Shown one piece after another: positions 19,909-22,076 of a DNA stretch of 22,076 nucleotides. Source of the stretch: Gymnopilus junonius (lineage: Eukaryota > Basidiomycota > Agaricomycetes > Agaricales > Galerinaceae); contig JADNYJ010000515.1 of NCBI GenBank assembly GCA_015501075.1, positions 1 to 22,076 of the forward strand. Reading direction: 5' to 3'. The notes under the pieces were generated by a model. The model was not told where the DNA came from, did not search any database, and saw nothing but the letters and a program-made list of their open reading frames with translations. The first letter of the stretch is position 1. Every line of letters starts with the position of its first letter. The position numbers and the translations under genes were made by a program.

Positions 19909-19965
19909 GGTGGTCTTATTCCAGGAATAATAATTACGGTAGTACAAAAAAAAGTGGACGAAATG

Positions 19966-20456
19966 CTATGACGATGCTGGAATTTCAATACTGCCTATCC
20001 TCAGACGAGTGTAGGGCTGCTTGTGCTGTATGGTCTTTTTGTAGCCCTTTCTCCTCTTCTTTTTGAAGATGTACTCCATCTGGCCCTTGGTGTGTTCCAC
20101 GACGGTGGCTTCGACCTTGACTTTGGTGGGAGGGATGACGGGGTTCCCACGGAGGGTGTACTCGCGGGAGCCGAGCTCGTGAATTTCGTCAAGGACGAGG
20201 ACATCACCGACATTTACGTCGCGGAGACGGGGGACGGTGAGGATGTCGCGGGGAGTGAGGATGTATTTTGTGCCGGCAAAGGAGGCGACGACATATTGGG
20301 AGGGCTGTGAGCGGATGAGCTGGAGGGCAGAGGCGGCTGAGGCTGGGGCGGTGTGGAGGGCGCGAGAGGCGAGGCGCAGAGGGGCTGCTGGGGGGATGAG
20401 CAGAGATCACTGATCCAACGCTGCGACTTACCACACGCCCTGAGGAAACTGGCCAT
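19966..20456 (-). CDS. Mitochondrial large-subunit ribosomal protein bL21m
   Basis: Component of the mitochondrial large ribosomal subunit (yeast MRPL49 counterpart). Two exons, minus order 20456-20432 and 20384-19966, 444 bases, 147 residues. The N-terminus (MASFLRAC, then PLRLASRALHT) is a typical matrix-targeting peptide. The core shows the L21 pattern: YVVASFAGTKYILTPRDIL, then VGDVLVLDEIHELGSREYTL, GNPVIPPTKVKVEATVVEHT and a basic FKKKRRKGYKKTIQHKQPYT, which binds rRNA. The 3' splice site is CAGCAG: either AG keeps the frame and the two products differ by one Ala. Prp40 ends 57 bases away on the opposite strand. The ATG is 142 bases from the divergent ATP1 ATG, consistent with a shared promoter for two mitochondrial genes. 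Confidence 0.9.
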
Positions 20457-20598
20457 GACTGAGGACGGCGTGGGGGAGAATGCTTGGGAAAAAGAGATTG
20501 GAGCTCCGCCCGAATGTTCCGAGTAGCGCCGAGTTTGTTTTGTGGTGACCGAAAACTTCCCTGCTCACCTCATACCCTATCCTATCCACCTCTCCCCC
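20457..20598. promoter_or_regulatory. Short bidirectional promoter of bL21m and ATP1
   Basis: 142 bases separate the two divergent start codons. An inverted CCAAT box (ATTGG, 20497-20501) is present; the fungal CCAAT-binding complex is known to control respiratory genes. The last 60 bases before ATP1 are pyrimidine-rich (CCTATCCACCTCTCCCCC), common in strongly expressed fungal genes. A shared regulatory role is inferred. Confidence 0.5.
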
Positions 20599-22061
<1,463 letters not shown>

Positions 22062-22076
22062 TAAATAAATTTTTGG

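Noticed and set aside
18844..19947. 367-residue minus-strand open frame, Val/Leu/Ile/Pro/Ser-rich and membrane-like
   Set aside because: It is the antisense shadow of the Prp40 FF and Arg-Asp/Arg-Glu exons. GAC/GAG/CGT repeats read backwards give hydrophobic codons, and sense splice sites and family homology fully explain the region.

Overview
The window is nuclear DNA from a filamentous fungus, most likely a mushroom-forming basidiomycete (Agaricomycetes). Genes are dense and broken by many short introns, mostly 45-65 bases, with GT-AG borders. The protein set is fungal: a GPI-type chitin deacetylase, a dual-targeted carnitine acetyltransferase, MMS19, Prp40 and others. The organism assignment is inference from gene structure and protein resemblance; no species was identified.

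Layout from left to right: (1) a 5'-truncated chitin deacetylase (+, ends 1850); (2) a carnitine O-acetyltransferase (+, 2557-4851) with several single-base frame breaks; (3) the ribosome biogenesis Brix protein Rpf1 (-, 5107-6473); (4) an 810-base terminal-inverted-repeat element (6607-7416) with a tRNA-like SINE fragment inside it, filling the promoter space between Rpf1 and the next gene; (5) a METTL13/EEF1AKMT4-like methyltransferase (+, 7481-8554); (6) an NDUFAF7/MidA-like mitochondrial arginine methyltransferase (-, 8572-10289), tail to tail with (5); (7) MMS19, the cytosolic iron-sulfur targeting HEAT-repeat protein (+, 10549-14825, about 21 exons); (8) an unrecognised acidic, partly coiled-coil protein (-, 14995-16410); (9) the U1 snRNP splicing factor Prp40 (+, 16850-19908, 13 exons); (10) mitochondrial ribosomal protein bL21m (-, 19966-20456); (11) mitochondrial ATP synthase subunit alpha (+, from 20599, running off the right edge), again with several single-base frame breaks.

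These are mostly housekeeping genes arranged as divergent and convergent pairs, not a functional cluster. There is a loose mitochondrial theme: an NDUFAF7-like gene diverges from MMS19, bL21m diverges from ATP1, and carnitine acetyltransferase moves acetyl units into mitochondria. I found no evidence of a novel multi-gene system, CRISPR array, rRNA or functional tRNA.

The notable points are structural: a 4-nt microexon in the chitin deacetylase and a 9-nt one in MMS19; four candidate GC-AG introns out of about 69; alternative starts plus a peroxisomal C-terminus in carnitine acetyltransferase; the TIR element with its nested SINE; and about eleven one-base indels confined to three of ten genes. 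The indels could be assembly errors or real decay. All exon models were built by hand from splice signals and reading-frame continuity. Four models (Rpf1, NDUFAF7-like, MMS19, bL21m), Prp40 and the visible part of the deacetylase sum to a multiple of three.
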